Positions 59,792 to 64,000 of a stretch of 64,000 nt of DNA are shown here, one piece after another. The notes under the pieces were generated by a model that made no database searches, was not told the origin of the DNA, and saw only the letters and a list, made by a program, of their open reading frames with translations. The stretch lies in assembly GCA_010912705.1 (NCBI GenBank), contig POWB01000023.1:1-64000 (forward strand), given 5' to 3'. A program made the translations under genes and the position numbers. This DNA is from Halochromatium sp. GTDB taxonomy: Bacteria > Pseudomonadota > Gammaproteobacteria > Chromatiales > Chromatiaceae. Numbering within the stretch: position 1 is the stretch's first letter; every line of letters begins with the position of its first letter.

Positions 59792-62700
59792 TCAGCCGGT
59801 CGCGCTGCGAATCCACTCCACCCGCTTGCGCATCACCCCATAGTAGACCACCGGGATCACCACCAGCGTCAGCAGGGTTGAGACGAACAGGCCGAATAGC
59901 AGCGAGACCGCGAGCCCCGAGAAGATTGGGTCATCGAGGATAAATGCGGCACCGGCCATCGCCGCGAGGGCGGTTAAGACGATGGGCTTGGTGCGGACGA
60001 CGGCGGAGTCGACGACCGCGCGCTCCAGGCTCGCGCCCTCGCGCACCTGCTGGTTGATGAAGTCGACCAGCAGGATCGAGTTGCGCACGATGATGCCGGC
60101 GAGCGCGATCATGCCGATCATGCTGGTGGCCGTGAACTGGGCGCCGAGCAACGCATGACCGGGCATGATGCCGATGATGGTGAGCGGGATCGGCGCCATG
60201 ATCACCAAGGGCACCAGGTAGCTGCGGAACTGGGCGACGACCAGCAGGTAGATTAGGATCAGCCCGACCCCATAGGCGATGCCCATGTCGCGGAAGGTTT
60301 CATAGGTAACCTGCCATTCGCCGTCCCATTTGACGCTGTATTCGTAGGGATTCTCCGGCGGACTCAAAAACCATTGGCTCAGGCCGAACTCTTCGCTGAG
60401 CTTGCCGGCGATCCTGAACAGACCATAGAGCGGGCTGTCGGTCGTGCCGGCCATATCACCGACGACGTAGACGACGGGTAGCAGATCCTTGTGGTAGATA
60501 CTGTGCGCGCGTTCGGTGTCGACGACCTCGACGATCTCCGATAGTGGTACCAGCTCGCCACTACGTGCGCGCACTCGCAGCGCCAAGACCTGCTCCAGAT
60601 CGGCCTGATCTGCCTCTGAATACTTGACCCGAATTGGCACCGCGAACTTGACGTTGGCGCCATGCAGGAAGCTCATATCTTCGCCCTCGAGCACGGTGGC
60701 CAAGGCTTGCGCGACCGTCGCCTGCTCGACCCCAAGCCGCGCCGCCTTGGCCCGATCGACAACGACCAGGAACTTGGCTGAGGGGAATTCTACCGAGTCG
60801 TCGATGTCGACGATGTCCTCGGTGCCAGCGAAGCTGTCTCGAACCTGCTTGGCGATCGCGATCTGTCCCGGATAATCGATGCCATAGACCTCAGCGACCA
60901 AGGGCGAGAGCACGGGTGGGCCGGGCGGGATCTCAACGATCTTGGCGTTACCATCGTATTGGCGCGCGATCGCCTGCAGGGGCTCGCGTAGCTCGCGTGC
61001 GATCTCATGGCTCTTATCGTCGCGGTGATGCTTGTCGACGAAGTTGACCTGCAGATCGCCCAGATGGGCGCCTTCGCGCAGATAGTATTGCCGAACCAAG
61101 CCGTTGAAGTTGATCGGTGCCGCGGTGCCGGCGTAGGCCTGGTAGTCGGTTACCTCCGGTACCCTCTCCAGATACTCACCCATCTCGGCGAGCACCCGCG
61201 CGGTCTGCTCTAAGCTGGTGCCCTCGGGCATGTCCAACACCAGCTGCAGCTCGCTCTTGTTGTCGAACGGCAACATCTTCAGGATCACGGTCTTGCTGAC
61301 CGTCAGCGACAGGGAAGCGGCGATCAGCACCAGGATGCCGGCAAGCAGCAGCCAACGGTTGAGGATGCCCTTGCGGCCGCTGAGGAAGGGGCCGATGACG
61401 CTGTCGAACAGGCGTTGCAGGGTCGAATTGTTGCCCTCGGCATGATGAGCACCGTCGCCGCTCGCAATCGCCGCATCATGCCGGGGGCCGAGCAGCTTGT
61501 TGCTCATCCAGGGGGTGAAGACGAAGGCCACCACCAGCGAGATCAACATGCCCATGGAGGCATTGATCGGGATCGGGCTCATGTAGGGCCCCATCAGGCC
61601 GGTGACGAAGGCCATCGGCAACAGCGCGGCGATGACGGTGAAGGTCGCGAGGATGGTCGGGCTGCCGACCTCATCGACCGCGCCCGGCATTAGATCCAGC
61701 AGCTTGCGGCGGCCGATCGCCATGTGCCGATGGATGTTTTCGACGACAACGATGGCGTCATCGACCAGGATGCCGATCGAGAAGATCAGCGCGAACAGTG
61801 AGACGCGATTGAGCGTGAAGCCGTAGGCCCAGGATGCGAACAGGGTCAGTGCTAGGGTCACGATCACCGCCGCACCGACGATGATCGACTCGCGCCAGCC
61901 GATCGCAATCATCACCAGTAGGATCACCGAGGCGGTGGCAAAGAACAGCTTGCTGATCAGCTTCTTCGCCTTATCATCGGCGGTTGCGCCATAGTTGCGG
62001 GTGATGGTCACCTCGACATTGTCCGGGATGAAGGTGCCTTCGAGCTGACTGAAGCGCTCGATCACCCGCTCGGCGATGTCGACCGCATTGCTGCCTTCCT
62101 GCTTGGCCACCGCGATGGTGACCGCTGGCGTGGTGCCAGTCAGCCTGATGCCCTTATCCTCCGCAGCCGGTCCGGCGCCCATCCAGACATAGCTCGACGG
62201 CACCTCTGGTCCGCGCTCCAGGCTGGCAATATCACGCAGATAGACCGGCCGGCCGCCATGTAGCCCGACGACCAGCTCACCAATCTGCTCGGGCGTGGTC
62301 AGGAAGGTTCCGGCCTGGACTAGGATCTCACGGTTATCGGCGACGATATCGATGTCATCGCGGATGCCGTTGCTGGCCTGCAAGGCGCGTCTGAGATCAG
62401 TCAGGTCGATCCCATGCGCGGCCAGTCCTTGCGGGTCGAGCACCACCCGCACCACCTGGCGCGGCTCGCCGATGGTATAGACATCGCGGGTGCCGGGCAC
62501 GCGTTTGATCTCCTGCTCGATTGCATGCGCAACCTGGCCCAGCTCGTAGGCGCCAAGGTCGTCATCCTTGGACCAGAGCGTGGCGGTCAGGATCGGCACA
62601 TCGTCGATGCCCTTTGGCTTGATGATCGGCTGGCCAACGCCGAGGTTGGGCGGTAGCCAGTCCTCGTTGGAGCGCACCTTGCTCGAGAGCCGGACGATGG

Positions 62701-63052
62701 CGTCGGTGCGATCCTCGCCGACCTTGAACTGCACCGTGATCACGGCCATGCCGGGGCGTGAGATCGAGTAGATGTGCTTGACACCCTTGATCTCGGACAG
62801 CACCTGCTCGGCCGGGCCGGCGACCAGATGCTCGATCTCGGTTGCCGAGGCGCCGGGGAAGGGGATGAAGATATCGGCGAAGGTGACGTTGATCTGGGGC
62901 TCTTCCTCACGTGGCGTGATCAACACCGCGAAGATCCCGAGCATCAGGCCGACCAGCGCCAGCAGCGGCGTGATCTCAGTGTTTTGGAACTGCTTGGCGA
63001 TGCGCCCGGAGAGCCCGAGCTTAGGCGCGGCTGGGTTGCTTGGCTCAGTCAT
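59792..63052 (-). CDS. RND-family efflux pump inner-membrane transporter
   Basis: This 1086-residue AcrB-like transporter has twelve predicted helices and two large periplasmic loops. The GILVDDAIVVVENI helix-4 motif carries the Asp pair for proton relay; PFPGASATEIEHLVAGP and the PREEEPQI start are typical of the HAE-like branch. It exports toxic compounds by proton antiport with the fusion protein encoded immediately upstream. The ATG at 63052 overlaps the stop of that gene by 8 bp. An outer-membrane factor gene is not in the window. The substrate is not predictable. Confidence 0.93.
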   Translation of the reverse strand: MTEPSNPAAPKLGLSGRIAKQFQNTEITPLLALVGLMLGIFAVLITPREEEPQINVTFADIFIPFPGASATEIEHLVAGPAEQVLSEIKGVKHIYSISRPGMAVITVQFKVGEDRTDAIVRLSSKVRSNEDWLPPNLGVGQPIIKPKGIDDVPILTATLWSKDDDLGAYELGQVAHAIEQEIKRVPGTRDVYTIGEPRQVVRVVLDPQGLAAHGIDLTDLRRALQASNGIRDDIDIVADNREILVQAGTFLTTPEQIGELVVGLHGGRPVYLRDIASLERGPEVPSSYVWMGAGPAAEDKGIRLTGTTPAVTIAVAKQEGSNAVDIAERVIERFSQLEGTFIPDNVEVTITRNYGATADDKAKKLISKLFFATASVILLVMIAIGWRESIIVGAAVIVTLALTLFASWAYGFTLNRVSLFALIFSIGILVDDAIVVVENIHRHMAIGRRKLLDLMPGAVDEVGSPTILATFTVIAALLPMAFVTGLMGPYMSPIPINASMGMLISLVVAFVFTPWMSNKLLGPRHDAAIASGDGAHHAEGNNSTLQRLFDSVIGPFLSGRKGILNRWLLLAGILVLIAASLSLTVSKTVILKMLPFDNKSELQLVLDMPEGTSLEQTARVLAEMGEYLERVPEVTDYQAYAGTAAPINFNGLVRQYYLREGAHLGDLQVNFVDKHHRDDKSHEIARELREPLQAIARQYDGNAKIVEIPPGPPVLSPLVAEVYGIDYPGQIAIAKQVRDSFAGTEDIVDIDDSVEFPSAKFLVVVDRAKAARLGVEQATVAQALATVLEGEDMSFLHGANVKFAVPIRVKYSEADQADLEQVLALRVRARSGELVPLSEIVEVVDTERAHSIYHKDLLPVVYVVGDMAGTTDSPLYGLFRIAGKLSEEFGLSQWFLSPPENPYEYSVKWDGEWQVTYETFRDMGIAYGVGLILIYLLVVAQFRSYLVPLVIMAPIPLTIIGIMPGHALLGAQFTATSMIGMIALAGIIVRNSILLVDFINQQVREGASLERAVVDSAVVRTKPIVLTALAAMAGAAFILDDPIFSGLAVSLLFGLFVSTLLTLVVIPVVYYGVMRKRVEWIRSATG

Positions 63053-64000
63053 GGCTCCCTGCTCCATCATTGGCGCGGGCTTGTGCCTGGGCCTTCAAGG
63101 CCACGCCAGCGGCGATTGGGTCGAGCGCCACCTGTTCGCCCTCGGTCAGGCCGGAGAGGACGACGACCTCTTTGTCGATCACCGGGCCAACGCGGATCTG
63201 CCGTAGCCGGATGTCGCCATCGGCATCGACTAGGTAGACAGCGGTGACCTCTGAGCGGTAGACCACGGCCTGTTTCGGCACCGTGAGCTGCTCCTTCTTG
63301 CCGGTGACGATGCTGGTCTTGACGAACATGCCGGGGAAGAGCCCTGGCGTCTCAGTGGCCAGGTCGGCGCGAACCTTGAAGGTATTAGAGCCGAGGTCAG
63401 CAAAAGGAAACACCGTGATGCGCTCGGGGATCGCGACCTCAGCGTTCGGCAAGTAGACCTTGATCTCGCCAAGCTCACGGACCGCTGGGATGACGCTCTG
63501 CGGCACATCGATGATCACCCGTAGCTGCTCCAGCGAGATGCCGCTCATCACCGGGCTGCCGGGGCTCGCGACCTCACCAAGCTCGACATGACGACGAATG
63601 ACGATGCCGGAGTAGGGCGCGCGAATCTGGGTGTATGCCAACTGCTCCTGTGCCTGCTCCAGGTTGGCCTGGGCTGATTCGAGGCGGGCCTCGGCGCTTT
63701 CGAGATCGGCCTTGGCCTGATCCATCGCTGATTCGGATACGTTCTGTTGCTTATATAGCCCTTCGATGCGGTTATATTCATCACGGGCCTGCTCGAGCTT
63801 CGCTGAGGCCGATCTCAGATCAGCCGCCGCTTGCGCGAGCCGTGCGCGATGCTCGGTATCGCGCAGCTTGACGACCACCTCACCCTTTTCAACGAAGTCA
63901 TCCACATCGTAGAGGATCGCTTCGACCTGGCCGCTCGTCTGTGCCGATACCGTGGTGCGGTTGATCGCCTCGACGACACCGTCGAGGCGGTATTCCTTGG
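63045..64000 (-). CDS. RND efflux periplasmic adaptor (membrane fusion protein), 5' end outside window
   Basis: The 318 visible codons cover the lipoyl/hairpin part and beta-barrel of an AcrA-like adaptor: the lipoyl half TTVSAQTSGQVEAILYDVDD, the coiled coil with Glu/Ala heptads (LESAEARLESAQANLEQAQ), the second lipoyl half IRAPYSGIVIRRHVELGEV, and GLFPGMFVKTSI. The start, signal peptide and first barrel strand lie beyond position 64000. It ends overlapping the transporter gene, forming a two-gene operon. Confidence 0.92.
   Translation of the reverse strand, partial: KEYRLDGVVEAINRTTVSAQTSGQVEAILYDVDDFVEKGEVVVKLRDTEHRARLAQAAADLRSASAKLEQARDEYNRIEGLYKQQNVSESAMDQAKADLESAEARLESAQANLEQAQEQLAYTQIRAPYSGIVIRRHVELGEVASPGSPVMSGISLEQLRVIIDVPQSVIPAVRELGEIKVYLPNAEVAIPERITVFPFADLGSNTFKVRADLATETPGLFPGMFVKTSIVTGKKEQLTVPKQAVVYRSEVTAVYLVDADGDIRLRQIRVGPVIDKEVVVLSGLTEGEQVALDPIAAGVALKAQAQARANDGAGSHD

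Overview
The window is a G+C-rich proteobacterial chromosome segment with dense, mostly short-spaced operons. The gene set fits a metabolically versatile gammaproteobacterium, most likely a purple sulfur bacterium (Chromatiales). It has a di-heme B-type succinate dehydrogenase/fumarate reductase, two kinds of bicarbonate importer (SbtA with its PII-like partner SbtB, and a BicA-like SulP protein) that imply autotrophic CO2 fixation, a non-cyanobacterial kaiC-kaiB pair, photolyase, and many c-di-GMP proteins. The taxonomic call is inference; no rRNA or tRNA gene is present to fix it.

Layout. 1-2870 is a gene graveyard: an insertion-sequence-like tandem-repeat end, an orphan Phd-type antitoxin with its VapC partner cut off after six codons, a HigB-like scrap, an Rpn-family nuclease gene broken by an in-frame TAG, and the C-terminal end of an O-antigen ligase. 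A 91-bp direct repeat flanks most of it. 2955-8401 holds sdhC, a tiny bridging ORF, sdhA and sdhB, then two polyamine-type ABC permeases. 8501-12605 (minus) is a porin / small periplasmic binding protein / membrane c-di-GMP phosphodiesterase operon. 12853-19113 has an SMR exporter, a DedA protein, an unknown protein paired with an MscS channel, moaA and a cyclic-nucleotide-domain MscS channel. 19264-21906 has a lipoprotein and a TPP riboswitch with thiC.

22034-29696 (minus) is the most striking block: PAS-PAS-GAF-PAS-GGDEF-EAL protein, KaiC, KaiB, PAS-PAS-GGDEF-EAL protein, all in one direction. 29872-38712 is mostly housekeeping (FKBP isomerase, RibD reductase domain, EF-hand protein, glnS, DinB-like, LOG protein, L,D-transpeptidase, photolyase), with an AbiE-type remnant in the middle. 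38728-41706 is a defence/toxin-antitoxin area: a ParE/Phd module, then a three-gene cassette (AAA ATPase, minimal nucleotidyltransferase, HEPN) bracketed by two copies of the last 133 bp of the neighbouring deacetylase gene. 41707-45432 is a divergent lysine deacetylase / lysine acetyltransferase pair.

45494-49289 is the inorganic-carbon uptake region. 49478-57216 has an outer-membrane protein, a STAS protein, a glucan synthase-like GH17-GT2 fusion, a Tat-signal protein with a GMC oxidoreductase, and a periplasmic MsrA-Trx-MsrB fusion. 57556-59757 is a visibly more A+T-rich pair of FHA proteins, one of them FHA-EAL. 59792-64000 is an RND efflux pump whose membrane-fusion gene runs off the window.

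Recurring theme: four c-di-GMP enzymes with different input domains (periplasmic, PAS/GAF beside KaiBC, PAS, FHA) lie within 52 kb, suggesting that light/time, envelope and phosphorylation signals converge on c-di-GMP. No complete prophage, CRISPR array, rRNA or tRNA was found.
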